Shown here piece by piece: positions 18,080 to 27,191 of a DNA stretch of 64,000 nt. The notes beneath the pieces are model-generated. The model had not been told where the DNA came from. It saw only the letters and a program-made list of their open reading frames with translations, and searched no databases. Position numbers and translations under genes: made by a program. How positions within the stretch are numbered: the first letter of the stretch is position 1; each line of letters starts with the position of its first letter. This stretch comes from Phytohalomonas tamaricis (GTDB lineage Bacteria > Pseudomonadota > Gammaproteobacteria > Pseudomonadales > Halomonadaceae). Where the stretch lies: contig NZ_PVRV01000019.1 in the NCBI RefSeq assembly GCF_003012345.1, positions 310,001-374,000 on the forward strand. The letters are read 5' to 3'.

Positions 18080-19429
18080 ATGGTGAGGAAAGACCCACGC
18101 GACCTGATCAAGTCGGGCTCGATGACACCGTTTCAACTCTGGATTGTTGCCTTCTGCACCCTCATCGCGGGCCTGGATGGGTTCGATGTGCTGGTGATGG
18201 CGTTTGTCGCACCCTCAGTCGCTGCCCACTGGGGTCTGTCGGGCTCGGCGCTCGGTGCTCTGTTCAGCGCCGGATTGCTTGGCATGGGCATCGGCGCCTT
18301 CCTGGTCGCGCCGCTCGGTGACCGCTACGGCCGCCGTCCGACAGTGCTGTTGTGTCTATCGCTATTGCTGGTATCGATGCTGTGGTCGGCAATGACCGGC
18401 AGTGTCTATGAGTTGTTTGCAGCGCGTTTGCTCACCGGCATCGGCGTTGGCGCCGTGCTGGCGACCATCAATATCGTCGTGACCGAGTATGCCAACCAGC
18501 GGCGGCGCAGCCTGTGCAATGCGATCATCTCGCTCGGCTATCCTATCGGCGCTACCCTTGGCGGGCTGATTTCGGTCTTTCTGATCGACGCTTACGGCTG
18601 GCGCGCACCATTCGTCTTCGGCGGTACGGTCGCACTGGTCATGCTGCCGCTGGCATGGATGAGCTTTCCCGAGTCGCTCGATTTTTTACTCGAGCGGCGC
18701 ACCGACAATGCCTTGAACCGCGTCAATCGTATCCTGCCCCGGCTCAGACAAGCTCCGCTGGTCGAGCTTCCTCCTCGACGCGAAGTGATAACGGTGACCA
18801 AGACGCGGCCGCTGGAACTGCTTACAGGTGAACAGCGCGTGCCGTTCCTGGCCGCCTGTGCGATCTACTTCTGCGTGATGATGACCTTTTACTTCATGGT
18901 CAGCTGGACGCCGAAGATACTGACCGACGCAGGGCTGAGTCTGAGTGGCGGCATTTCCGGCTCGATGCTGCTCAGCATCGGCGGCGCAGTGGGCTGCTTG
19001 CTCTACGGCCTGCTTGCTAACCGCTACGGTGCACGCCGCCTGGCGGCAGGTGCCATGATTGGCCTGTTCGTGATGATGATGCTCTTTAGCGTAATGTCCT
19101 ATGAACCACTTTTACTGATCGTCGTGGCACTGACGCTAGGCTTCTTTCTCTACACCACGATCGCTGTGCTTTATGTTGCGATTCCTGTCGTCTTCCCAGT
19201 CACGTTGCGCAGCACCGGTACAGGATTGGCAATGGGCATGGGGCGTATCGGCGCGGTAGTTGGCCCTTACGTGGCTGGAGTGCTGATCGAACTCGGCTGG
19301 GAGCGCTCATCCTATTTTCTGGTGCTGGCATTACCGGTGCTCGTTGCTGCACTGCTGTTGAGCGCGTTGCGCAACGGTACGCCAGCGACCATGACGACGA
19401 TCAAGCCCACTGCGGAAGCGGGCGGCTGA
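18080..19429 (+). CDS. MFS transporter, aromatic acid:H+ symporter (AAHS) type
   Basis: A 449-residue 12-helix inner-membrane symporter for organic acid anions. It has the AAHS/sialate-type motif DGFDVLVMAFVAPSV in helix 1 and the MFS loop GDRYGRRPTVL between helices 2 and 3. An AAGGA ribosome site precedes the ATG, and an AT-rich promoter region fills 17930-18000. It lies just downstream of the LysR gene. Because the TRAP receptor of the cluster has no membrane subunits here, this permease is a candidate for itaconate or related acid uptake (inference). Confidence 0.85.
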   Translation: MVRKDPRDLIKSGSMTPFQLWIVAFCTLIAGLDGFDVLVMAFVAPSVAAHWGLSGSALGALFSAGLLGMGIGAFLVAPLGDRYGRRPTVLLCLSLLLVSMLWSAMTGSVYELFAARLLTGIGVGAVLATINIVVTEYANQRRRSLCNAIISLGYPIGATLGGLISVFLIDAYGWRAPFVFGGTVALVMLPLAWMSFPESLDFLLERRTDNALNRVNRILPRLRQAPLVELPPRREVITVTKTRPLELLTGEQRVPFLAACAIYFCVMMTFYFMVSWTPKILTDAGLSLSGGISGSMLLSIGGAVGCLLYGLLANRYGARRLAAGAMIGLFVMMMLFSVMSYEPLLLIVVALTLGFFLYTTIAVLYVAIPVVFPVTLRSTGTGLAMGMGRIGAVVGPYVAGVLIELGWERSSYFLVLALPVLVAALLLSALRNGTPATMTTIKPTAEAGG

Positions 19430-19460
19430 GTTGCGCGGCAGGAAAAAGCTGCAATAACAT

Positions 19461-19484
19461 CGCCCGCCGAAAGGCGGGCGCTTT
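19461..19484 (+). terminator. Rho-independent terminator after the AAHS permease
   Basis: An 8-bp stem CGCCCGCC / GGCGGGCG closed by a stable GAAA tetraloop and followed by CTTT, 32 bp after the stop codon. Confidence 0.75.
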
Positions 19485-19510
19485 GCATCGTCAAGTCGCG
19501 CCGCGGGAGC

Positions 19511-20830
19511 TTACTGCACCATTTGCAAGCGCGGCATGACACCGCGCTCCACCCCAGTTTCCTGCCGCTGCAGCCAACGCTGACGCATGCGCTTGAGTAC
19601 GCACAGCGCCAGCACGGCGGTGAGAATGTCGCAGCCGATCGCAATCGAGAAGATTGGCGTCCAACTGCCGGTGTACTGGTGCAGCAAGGCCGCTGCCGGA
19701 CCGCCGATGATCGCGCCGATCCCCTGCGCCATGTACAAAAAGCCGTAGTTGGTGGTGGCGTGGCGCGTGCCGAAGGTATCGGTCAGCGTTGACGGGAACA
19801 GCGAGAATATCTCGCCCCAGCCGAGGAAGACGATGCCGGACAGCAGCACGAACAGCACCGGGCTGTCGCTGGTATTCAGCCACACCATCATCGCGATGCC
19901 TTCGAGCAGAAACGCCAGGCCCATAGTGTTCTCGCGGCCGAAGCGGTCGGAGATCCAGCCGAACAGCGGCCGGGTCAGACCGTTGCAGATCCGGTCGATA
20001 CTCAGCGCCAGCGGCACCGCTGCCATGCCGAAGATCGCCACGTTGGTCATGCCGAAATCCTCGGCGAAGCTGGCCATCTGCGAGATCACCATCAGGCCGG
20101 ACGTCGACATCATGGTGAACATGGCGAACATCAGCCAGAACACCGGCGTCTTGAGCATCTGCCGCGGCGCGGTATCCGGCACCGAGCTGGCCTTGGCGGT
20201 CACGGCGGGCTGCTTTTCCTGCAGCGTCCTGGGCGGCATGCGCAGGCACTGCGAGGCGACCAGCCCCACGATGCCGATGATCAGGCCGAAGGTGATCAGG
20301 GTCGACTCCAGTCCGGCGGCGCTCAGGCTGTGGCTGATCGGGAAGGTGGTGAGCATCGCGCCGAAGCCGTAGCCCGCAGCAACGGCGCCGACGGCAAAAC
20401 CGCGCCGATCCGGAAACCAGCGCACCATCAGGCCGACGGTGCCGATGTAAACGATCCCGGTGCCCAGCCCGCCCAGCAGGCCGTAAGTCAGATAGAACGC
20501 CGACAGTGAGGTGGCCTGACTGGCTAGCATCCAGCTCAGCCCGGTCAGCGCACAGCCGATGGCGATCAGGCGGCGCAGGCCGAAGCGGTCGGCCAGGTAG
20601 CCCTGCAGCGGCGAGAAGAAGGTCTGCAGGACGATGAGGATGGAAAAGGTGACCTGAATCTCGGCCAGCGAGACGCCGAGCTTTTGGGTCATGGGCCCGG
20701 TAAATAGCGTCCACACGTACTGCGGGCTGGAAATGGCCATCATGCAGATGACCCCAGCGGCCAGTTGGGTCCAGCGCGTTCTGTTCAATCGGGTCGCGGC
20801 GACACGGTGGGCAATAAGATCACTGCTCAT
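19511..20830 (-). CDS. MFS transporter, oxalate/formate antiporter (OFA) family
   Basis: A 439-residue 12-helix permease. The N-terminal QLAAGVICMMAISSPQYVWTLF and the loop GYLADRFGLRRLI mark the OFA subfamily, whose characterised members exchange oxalate for formate or carry other monocarboxylates. A GGAG site precedes the ATG. It is the next gene after cynS on the same strand, but the cynS terminator and 95 bp separate them, so it is likely a separate unit. The substrate is not determined. Confidence 0.85.
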   Translation of the reverse strand: MSSDLIAHRVAATRLNRTRWTQLAAGVICMMAISSPQYVWTLFTGPMTQKLGVSLAEIQVTFSILIVLQTFFSPLQGYLADRFGLRRLIAIGCALTGLSWMLASQATSLSAFYLTYGLLGGLGTGIVYIGTVGLMVRWFPDRRGFAVGAVAAGYGFGAMLTTFPISHSLSAAGLESTLITFGLIIGIVGLVASQCLRMPPRTLQEKQPAVTAKASSVPDTAPRQMLKTPVFWLMFAMFTMMSTSGLMVISQMASFAEDFGMTNVAIFGMAAVPLALSIDRICNGLTRPLFGWISDRFGRENTMGLAFLLEGIAMMVWLNTSDSPVLFVLLSGIVFLGWGEIFSLFPSTLTDTFGTRHATTNYGFLYMAQGIGAIIGGPAAALLHQYTGSWTPIFSIAIGCDILTAVLALCVLKRMRQRWLQRQETGVERGVMPRLQMVQ

Positions 20831-20924
20831 GCAGTTGGCTCCAAAGGATGGCTACTATCATTTATTTTCCTCAAGCAATCCCCGTGCCAATCCAGCCCTA
20901 CCTTCGTACACGTTATGCGGGTAC

Positions 20925-20950
20925 AAAAAAGCCCCGCCGTGGCGGGGCCT
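20925..20950 (-). terminator. Rho-independent terminator of the FNT-cynS operon
   Basis: On the minus strand an 8-bp stem GCCCCGCC / GGCGGGGC with a two-base loop is followed by six T residues, 30 bp after the cyanase stop. Confidence 0.9.
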
Positions 20951-20977
20951 CTATGAGACATGATGGGGCAGGGCCGG

Positions 20978-21418
20978 TTACCAGCTTCTATAAGGCAGGA
21001 ACTTGCCGTTCATGGTGATCACTACCCGGTCGCCCTTCGGGTCCGGCTGGCGCTCAACCTCCATGGCGAAATCGATGGCGCTCATGATGCCATCGCCGAA
21101 CTTCTCCTGAATCACATCCTTGAGCGTGGGACCGTAGACGCCAACAATTTCGTAGAGCCGATAGATCAGAGGGTCCTGCGGAATCGCCTGGTCCCAGGTC
21201 TTGGTCGGAAAGGCTTCCAGCGCGGCGACCACATTGTCGTCGAGTTCGAGCGCCGCGGCGATCCCGCGCGCCGCCTCGGGTGGTGCGCTGTTCATGCCGT
21301 AGCAGACCGAGGCTACCCATACCGGCGAATGGCCAACAGCTTCGCCCAATGCGTCCCAGCTCAGCTTCTTGCGGGCCTTGGCAGCCAGCAGGGTGTGATG
21401 CATTTCAAGTTTATCCAC
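20978..21418 (-). CDS. cynS: Cyanase (cyanate hydratase)
   Basis: A 146-residue enzyme that converts cyanate and bicarbonate to ammonia and two CO2, detoxifying cyanate and supplying nitrogen. The catalytic triad known from E. coli CynS (R96, E99, S122) is present as R87, E90 and S113, a constant offset of nine due to a shorter N-terminus. Residues about 10-60 form the helix-turn-helix-like N-domain. The start is a GTG at 21418 with AGGAG seven bases upstream; the frame extends further but without homology. It lies 43 bp after an FNT channel gene and forms an operon with it. Confidence 0.95.
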   Translation of the reverse strand: MDKLEMHHTLLAAKARKKLSWDALGEAVGHSPVWVASVCYGMNSAPPEAARGIAAALELDDNVVAALEAFPTKTWDQAIPQDPLIYRLYEIVGVYGPTLKDVIQEKFGDGIMSAIDFAMEVERQPDPKGDRVVITMNGKFLPYRSW

Positions 21419-21461
21419 GCTTCGACTCCTGGGTATGAGAGAGAACTGAACGGAAAGGGCA

Positions 21462-22274
21462 TCAAGCCAGATTGCGCCTGGGACCGGTTTTGACATGGGT
21501 GGCATAGATGGTCAGGCCGGTAAAGGCGAGACCGCCGACCAGATTGCCCAACGCCGTGGGGATCTCATTCCAGACCAGGTAATCCATGACCGAGAAGCCG
21601 CCTCCCATGATCATCGCCGAGGGGAACAGGAACATGTTGACCACGGAGTGCTCGAAGCCCATGAAGAAGAACAGCATGATCGGCATCCACATCGCGAGTA
21701 CTTTGCCACTCACCGAGGTGGAGATCATCGCGCCCACCACACCCATCGACACCATCCAGTTGCACAGCATGCCGCGAATGAAGATGGTTACCCAGCCGGC
21801 GAGGCCATACTGCGCATAGCCCAGCGTACGCGATTCGCCTATACCGGCGATTTTCTCGCCGACAATGCCCGGATCGGTAGAGAAACCGAAGGTGAAGACG
21901 AACGCCATCATGAAGGCGACGGTGAGCGCACCGGCGAAGTTGCCAACGAAGACCAGCCCCCAGTTGCGCAGCACCCGTTTGACGGTCACCCCGGCGCGGC
22001 CGTCCAGCAGCGCCAGCGGCGTCAGCATGAACACGCCAGTGAGCAGATCGAACCCCATCAGATAGAGCATCACGAAGCCGACCGGGAACAGCACGGCCCC
22101 GAGCAGCGGCACGCCGGTCTGTACCGTGACGGTGACAGCGAATACCGCCGCCAGCGCCAGGATGGCGCCGGCCATGTAGGCGCGGATCAGCGTGTCGCGG
22201 GTCGACATGAAGATTTTTGATTCGCCGGAATCCACCATCTTGGTGGCGAACTCTGCTGGGACGAGATAGGACAT
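21462..22274 (-). CDS. Formate/nitrite transporter family channel linked to cyanase, copy 2
   Basis: A 270-residue FNT-family channel with six hydrophobic segments and the conserved GFDLLTGVF (about 95) and GMLCNWMVSMGV (about 165) motifs. Start at 22274, with AGGA nine bases upstream; the frame begins earlier in the leader. It is the promoter-proximal gene of a two-gene operon with cynS, in place of the usual CynX or ABC cyanate transporter. FNT channels pass small monovalent anions, so cyanate (or bicarbonate/nitrite) import is a sensible inference. It is only distantly similar to the FNT gene at 8238. Confidence 0.85.
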   Translation of the reverse strand: MSYLVPAEFATKMVDSGESKIFMSTRDTLIRAYMAGAILALAAVFAVTVTVQTGVPLLGAVLFPVGFVMLYLMGFDLLTGVFMLTPLALLDGRAGVTVKRVLRNWGLVFVGNFAGALTVAFMMAFVFTFGFSTDPGIVGEKIAGIGESRTLGYAQYGLAGWVTIFIRGMLCNWMVSMGVVGAMISTSVSGKVLAMWMPIMLFFFMGFEHSVVNMFLFPSAMIMGGGFSVMDYLVWNEIPTALGNLVGGLAFTGLTIYATHVKTGPRRNLA

Positions 22275-22313
22275 GGCCAATTTCCTGTTGTGCTTATGAT
22301 GGCTGAAGCTCAA

Positions 22314-22334
22314 GACCTGCAACCTCTGCAGGTC
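22314..22334. promoter_or_regulatory. Inverted repeat in the FNT-cynS leader
   Basis: GACCTGCA and TGCAGGTC form perfect 8-bp arms around a 5-base spacer, 40-60 bp upstream of the FNT start codon. It could be an operator for the operon or a stem in its mRNA leader. No known regulator gene of cyanate use is nearby. Confidence 0.45.
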
Positions 22335-22401
22335 AACCGTTGCGTGTCGATGACTGAGCGACTCGGCGCCGTACGCAGTTCATATTAGGCATACAAGCTA
22401 A

Positions 22402-22449
22402 AAAGGCGCCTGATGATACGAAGCACGCTTCGCAGCATCAGGCGCCTTT
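22402..22449 (-). ncRNA. Long two-stage hairpin with minus-strand T-run (attenuator or terminator)
   Basis: A 14-bp perfect outer stem (AAAGGCGCCTGATG / CATCAGGCGCCTTT), a symmetric 3-by-3 internal loop and a 6-bp inner stem (CGAAGC / GCTTCG) with a two-base loop. On the minus strand it is followed by five T residues, making a strong intrinsic terminator. It lies between gnd, which has its own terminator, and the FNT-cynS operon, about 128 bp upstream of the FNT start. As no gene ends here, a transcription attenuator of the cyanase operon or the 3' end of a small RNA are the likely readings. Confidence 0.5.
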
Positions 22450-22765
22450 GCCTGCATTCACACGACGGCTGTCATTCGTGAAAGCGCTTGGTGCACCACC
22501 ATCGCCACGGGACATAACATCATCCTGTGCCAGGCTACGCCGGCGTCGTTGCAAGCGTTGCACTTCGATGAACGGGAGCACTCACCGCTGACCGTCGTTT
22601 CAGCTTTAGCGAGCGCCGTGCCAACGGCAAAAATTTCCAGACATTTCAGCGCCCTGATAACTCATCCTGTCTATCGAAGTACCCCGATAGCCTCCGGGAA
22701 GCGCCACCTCGGTGCAAAGCGGATACGTATCGCACCAGCGCGTATCATTAATGGTGGTCAGAAAT

Positions 22766-22795
22766 CAAAAAGCCCCGCCGAATGGCGAGGCCTTT
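22766..22795 (-). terminator. Rho-independent terminator of gnd
   Basis: On the minus strand GCCTCGCC pairs with GGCGGGGC (one G-U pair) across an ATTC loop and is followed by five T residues, 39 bp after the gnd stop. Confidence 0.85.
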
Positions 22796-22833
22796 GCATT
22801 GCGACAATCTTGCTCAATCAGACAATAACAAGA

Positions 22834-24246
22834 TCAGCCTTCCAGCCACTCAGTGTGGAAGATGCCTTCTTCATCGATACGCTTATAGGTGTGCGCACCG
22901 AAGAAATCTCGCTGGGCCTGGATCAGGTTAGCCGGCAGCTGCTCGGCGCGGTAGCTGTCGTAGTAAGCCATCGCTGAGGAGAAGGTCGGCACCGCAATAC
23001 CGTTTTGTACCGCATGACTAATCACGTCACGTACCGCCTGCTGGTAACGCGCCGCGATGTCGGTGAAGTACGGCGCCATCAGCAGGTTGTCGAGTTCCGG
23101 ATTATCCTGATAGGCATCGGTAATCTTCTGCAAAAAGCGCGCACGAATGATGCAGCCGGCGCGGAACAGTTTGGCGATTTCGCCGTAGTTGAGGTTCCAG
23201 TCGTAGGCAGCGGACGCGGCACGCATCTGCGCGAACCCCTGGGCGTAGGAGGTGATCTTGCTGAAGTAAAGCGCCTTGCGCACGTTCTCGATAAACGTCT
23301 TCTCGTCGATGGTCAGCGCCTTTTTTTCCGGCCCCTTGAGTACCTTTGATGCTGCGACGCGTTCATCCTTGAGCGACGAGATGAAACGCGCAAACACCGA
23401 CTCGGTAATCAACGGCAACGGCACACCGAGATCGAGCGCGCTCTTGCTGGTCCACTTGCCGGTACCCTTCTGCCCGGCAGAGTCAAGGATCACATCCACT
23501 ACATCCTTGCCGCTCTTGTCGTCACGCTTTCTGAAAATCTTCGAAGTGATCTCGATCAGGTAGCTGTCGAGTTCGCCCTCGTTCCATTCGGTGAAAATAT
23601 CGGCGAGCTGAGCATTGGAGAGCCCGAGAGTGCCCTTGAGGATCGCATAGGCTTCGGCGATGAGCTGCATGTCGCCATATTCGATGCCGTTATGCACCAT
23701 CTTGACATAGTGGCCGGCACCGTCCGGACCTACATAGCTTACGCACGGCTCACCTTCGGCCGTGGCCGCGATTTTCTCAAGGATCGGTGCGACCAGCTCA
23801 TAGGCTTCCTTCTGACCACCCGGCATGATCGACGGGCCCTTGAGCGCGCCTTCTTCACCGCCTGAAACGCCAGTACCGATGAAGTTGAAGCCTTCCTTCG
23901 ACAGTTCCTGGTTGCGACGAATAGTGTCCTCGAAGGCTGTGTTGCCGCCATCAATCAGGATATCGCCTTTGTCGAGATAGGGCTTGAGTGAGGCGATGGT
24001 CCGGTCGGTGGGCTCACCGGCCTGCACCATCAGCAGGATACGGCGTGGAGACTCAAGCGAGTTGACGAACGACTCGAGATCGTACATCGGCACCAGCTTC
24101 TTGTCGGGGTTTTGCGCTATGACTTCGTCGGTCTTTTCACGCGAGCGGTTGAAGATCGACACCGTATAGCCACGGCTTTCAATGTTGAGCGCCAGGTTGC
24201 GCCCCATCACCGCCATGCCAATCACGCCGATTTGCTGTTTGCTCAT
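22834..24246 (-). CDS. gnd: 6-phosphogluconate dehydrogenase, decarboxylating
   Basis: A 470-residue cytosolic enzyme of the oxidative pentose phosphate pathway that oxidises 6-phosphogluconate to ribulose 5-phosphate with NADP. It has the Rossmann start [22 protein letters not shown], the substrate loop [21 protein letters not shown] near 130 and the catalytic lysine/histidine region [19 protein letters not shown] near 185. The ATG at 24246 has GGAG nine bases upstream; the ATG five codons earlier has none. The full family length is present. It follows polA on the same strand, but a hairpin separates them. Confidence 0.97.
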   Translation of the reverse strand: MSKQQIGVIGMAVMGRNLALNIESRGYTVSIFNRSREKTDEVIAQNPDKKLVPMYDLESFVNSLESPRRILLMVQAGEPTDRTIASLKPYLDKGDILIDGGNTAFEDTIRRNQELSKEGFNFIGTGVSGGEEGALKGPSIMPGGQKEAYELVAPILEKIAATAEGEPCVSYVGPDGAGHYVKMVHNGIEYGDMQLIAEAYAILKGTLGLSNAQLADIFTEWNEGELDSYLIEITSKIFRKRDDKSGKDVVDVILDSAGQKGTGKWTSKSALDLGVPLPLITESVFARFISSLKDERVAASKVLKGPEKKALTIDEKTFIENVRKALYFSKITSYAQGFAQMRAASAAYDWNLNYGEIAKLFRAGCIIRARFLQKITDAYQDNPELDNLLMAPYFTDIAARYQQAVRDVISHAVQNGIAVPTFSSAMAYYDSYRAEQLPANLIQAQRDFFGAHTYKRIDEEGIFHTEWLEG

Positions 24247-24271
24247 CTGAATCTGCTCCATATTCGAAAAT

Positions 24272-24293
24272 CGACCGCCTCAAGGGGCGGTCG
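24272..24293 (-). terminator. Probable polA terminator just upstream of gnd
   Basis: An 8-bp stem CGACCGCC / GGCGGTCG with a six-base loop is followed on the minus strand by ATTTTC. It is 85 bp after the polA stop and 26 bp before the gnd start, so it may also affect gnd initiation. Confidence 0.55.
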
Positions 24294-24377
24294 TTTACAT
24301 GCGTCCGGTAAATGTAACTCACTCTGGGCGCGCAAGCTTGTCCGATGCGTTATTCGATCAATAATCGCCTGGCATCA

Positions 24378-27191
24378 TCAATGCGCTTCGTCCCAATTAT
24401 CTCCGACATTGGCTTCAACGATGAGCGGCACATCGAGATTGCCCGCCGCCTGCATACGCTGCTTAACCTCTTGGATAAAGGAGTCCACCTGCTCGGTCTT
24501 GACCTCGAATACCAGCTCGTCATGAACCTGCATCACCATCAGTGCATCCAGTTCGCCGCTGCGGCGCTTGGCCTGCAACCAGGCATCGACCTGGATCATT
24601 GCACGCTTGATGATATCCGCCGCAGTGCCCTGCATCGGCGCGTTGATTGCAGTGCGCTCAGCGGCCTGGCGGCGGGCGTGGTTGCGTGAATTGATCTCCG
24701 GCACGTAGAGGCGGCGGCCAAATACGGTTTCAACGTAGCCATCCTCAGCGGCCTGGGCGCGAATGGCGTCCATGAAGCGCGCTACCCCGGGATAACGCTC
24801 GAAGTAACGCTCAATGTAGATCTTGGCCTGCTTGGCCTCGACGCGCAGCTGCTTTGCCAGCCCCCAGGCGCTCATACCGTAGATCAACCCGAAGTTGATC
24901 GCCTTGGCACTGCGACGCTGATCGTTACTGACCTTCTCAGGCGCGGTGCCGAATACTTCGGCCGCGGTGGCGGTGTGGATGTCGCGATCATGGGCGAAGG
25001 CATCGAGCAGTCCCTTGTCACCGGACAGATGCGCCATGATGCGCAACTCAATCTGCGAATAGTCGGCCGCGACGATGCGGTAGCCCGGCGCTGCGGTGAA
25101 AGCACGCCGGATCTTGCGGCCCTGCTCGGTGCGCACCGGAATATTCTGCAGGTTAGGGTCTGAGGAAGACAGCCGCCCGGTCGCGGTCACCGCCTGATGA
25201 TAGCTGGTGTGGATGCGGCCACTGATCGGATCGAGCAGCTGGGGCAGCTTGTCGGTGTAGGTCGATTTGAGCTTGGTCAGACCGCGGTGCTCCATGATCA
25301 CCTTGGGCAGCGGATAGTCGAGCGCAAGCTCCTCAAGCACGGCTTCAGCAGTACTCGGTGCGCCCTTGGGCGTTTTCTTGAGCACCGGAATTTTCTGTTC
25401 TTCGAACAGAATTTCGCCGAGCTGCTTGGGCGAGCCAAGATTGAATTCACGACCGGCCAGCTCGAAGGCATCACGCTCGAGTACGCGGATACGCTCGTCG
25501 AGCTCGCGGCTCAATTCACCGAGCTGTTGGGTGTCGATGCGCACGCCGGTACGCTCCATCCGCGTCAGTACCGGAATCAAAGGCAGCTCAAGCGTATCGA
25601 GCACCTCGCCCAGCCGGCCTTCATTGTCGATGCGTGGACGCAGATGGGCATGAAGACGCAGAGTGACGTCAACATCTTCACAGGCGTAGGGCATAGCCTG
25701 TTCCAGTGCGACCTGATTGAAGGTGAGCTGCTTGGCGCCCTTACCGGCGATGTCCGTGAAGCTGGTGGTCTTGTGCCCGAGATACGCCAGCGCCAGCGAA
25801 TCCATGTCATGGCGCGTTGCGGTCGAATTGAGCACATAGGACTCGAGCATGGTATCGGTCAGTGCCCCATTAACGGCAATATCGTAGCGCGCCAGCACCT
25901 CGATATCGTACTTGAGATTCTGGCCGATCTTGCCGATCGAGGCGTCTTCGAGCAGCGGCTTGAGCGCGGTGAGCACCTCGTGGCGATCGAGCTGTGCAGG
26001 TGCATCGAGATAATCGTGGGCGACGGGAATATAGATCGCCTCGCCCGGCACGATCGCCAGGCCGATACCGACAATCTCGGCCTCCATGTAATTGAGGCTG
26101 GTGGTCTCGAGATCAAAGCAGAATTCACTTGTCGCCTTGAGACGCTCGAGCCAGGCATCAAACACCTCGCGTTCAAGTACCGCCGTATACTCGTGATGCT
26201 CGGAGGCCAGCGCTGACGCTTCGCTGTCTACCGTATCGCCCGCACCGTCATCGGCACTGCCTTCGCCGACGGGCACATCGGGCGTGCCCTGCTCGCCTTC
26301 ACCGGCGTCAAGCAGCTCAGCTAGCCAGCCCTTGAACTCGAGGCGGCGATAAAGCTCAAGCAGCGCCTCGCGATCAGGCGCGGCGAGCCCGAGCTCGTCG
26401 AGCCCGACCGGCAGTTCGCAGTCAACCTTGATGGTAGCGAGCTTGTAGGAGAGAAACGCCTGTTCGCGATGCTCTTCGAGCTTCTTGGGCATCGATTTGG
26501 CACCGCGAAAGCCGAGAGTGGCCACGCGATCAAGATCGGCGTAGATGGCGTCGAGCCCACCGCCAATGCCGTTCAACAAGGCCAGCGCCGTTTTCTGACC
26601 AACGCCGGGTACGCCGGGAATGTTATCGACGCTGTCACCCATCAAGGCCAAGTAATCGATAATCAGATGAGGCGGAATGCCGAACTTCTGCTCAACGCCG
26701 GCCACATCCAGCGTCTCGTTCTTCATTGTGTTGACCATGGTGATGTGCTGGTTGACCAGCTGCGCCATGTCCTTGTCGCCGGTCGAGATGATCGCGTCAC
26801 GTCCCGCCTCGGTGGCTTGCCGCGCCAGCGTGCCGATCACGTCGTCGGCCTCGACCCCTTCGATGGCGAGCAGCGGCAATCCCAGTGCACGTACGCAGTC
26901 GTGCAGCGGCTGGATCTGTTCACGCAGATCATCCGGCATCGGCGGACGGTGGGCCTTGTACTGCTCATAAAGCTCGTCGCGAAACGTCTTGCCCTTGGCA
27001 TCGAACACTACTGCCATCGGGCTATCGGGATATTGCTTGATCAGGCTCTTGAGCATCGCGACCACGCCACGCACCGCGCCGGTCGGCTGACCGGATGAGG
27101 TGGAAAGAGGTGGCAGCGCATGAAAAGCGCGATAAAGATAGGCAGAACCGTCGACGAGGACGATCGGGGCAGCGGCGGCCTTAGACGGCAT
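24378..27191 (-). CDS. polA: DNA polymerase I
   Basis: A 937-residue repair and Okazaki-processing polymerase. The 5'-nuclease domain is at about 1-300 (IVLVDGSAYLYRAFH; STGDKDMAQLV; the helix-hairpin GVPGVGQKTA). The 3'-5' exonuclease domain at about 345-530 keeps its acidic residues (FDLETTSLN, NLKYDIE, ACEDVDVTL). The polymerase domain has ADYSQIELRIMAHLS, the O-helix RRSAKAINFGLIYGMS and the C-motif QVHDELVFE. An ATG at 27191 with upstream GGAG fits the family start. The order polA, DUF2782, thrB (the last two divergent) matches Pseudomonas aeruginosa. Confidence 0.97.
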   Translation of the reverse strand: MPSKAAAAPIVLVDGSAYLYRAFHALPPLSTSSGQPTGAVRGVVAMLKSLIKQYPDSPMAVVFDAKGKTFRDELYEQYKAHRPPMPDDLREQIQPLHDCVRALGLPLLAIEGVEADDVIGTLARQATEAGRDAIISTGDKDMAQLVNQHITMVNTMKNETLDVAGVEQKFGIPPHLIIDYLALMGDSVDNIPGVPGVGQKTALALLNGIGGGLDAIYADLDRVATLGFRGAKSMPKKLEEHREQAFLSYKLATIKVDCELPVGLDELGLAAPDREALLELYRRLEFKGWLAELLDAGEGEQGTPDVPVGEGSADDGAGDTVDSEASALASEHHEYTAVLEREVFDAWLERLKATSEFCFDLETTSLNYMEAEIVGIGLAIVPGEAIYIPVAHDYLDAPAQLDRHEVLTALKPLLEDASIGKIGQNLKYDIEVLARYDIAVNGALTDTMLESYVLNSTATRHDMDSLALAYLGHKTTSFTDIAGKGAKQLTFNQVALEQAMPYACEDVDVTLRLHAHLRPRIDNEGRLGEVLDTLELPLIPVLTRMERTGVRIDTQQLGELSRELDERIRVLERDAFELAGREFNLGSPKQLGEILFEEQKIPVLKKTPKGAPSTAEAVLEELALDYPLPKVIMEHRGLTKLKSTYTDKLPQLLDPISGRIHTSYHQAVTATGRLSSSDPNLQNIPVRTEQGRKIRRAFTAAPGYRIVAADYSQIELRIMAHLSGDKGLLDAFAHDRDIHTATAAEVFGTAPEKVSNDQRRSAKAINFGLIYGMSAWGLAKQLRVEAKQAKIYIERYFERYPGVARFMDAIRAQAAEDGYVETVFGRRLYVPEINSRNHARRQAAERTAINAPMQGTAADIIKRAMIQVDAWLQAKRRSGELDALMVMQVHDELVFEVKTEQVDSFIQEVKQRMQAAGNLDVPLIVEANVGDNWDEAH

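Larger units (their letters stand above)
22275..22833. other. 559-bp leader / intergenic region between gnd and the FNT-cynS operon
   Basis: From gnd outward it holds the gnd terminator (22766-22795), about 310 bp without a convincing reading frame, the two-stage hairpin (22402-22449) and the GACCTGCA repeat (22314-22334). A plus-strand frame of 142 codons at 22549 runs into gnd and has no protein-like features. The region is therefore probably regulatory or encodes a non-coding RNA. Confidence 0.6.

Noticed and set aside
22549-22977. Plus-strand frame of 142 codons upstream of and running into gnd
   Set aside because: No ribosome site, no recognisable protein features, and its second half is antisense to the conserved gnd C-terminus.
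24294-24377. Possible Spot 42 / ErsA-like small RNA next to polA
   Set aside because: Spot 42 and ErsA lie downstream of polA in other gammaproteobacteria, but the 131 bp between polA and gnd contain only a short hairpin and no room or sequence match that I can recognise.
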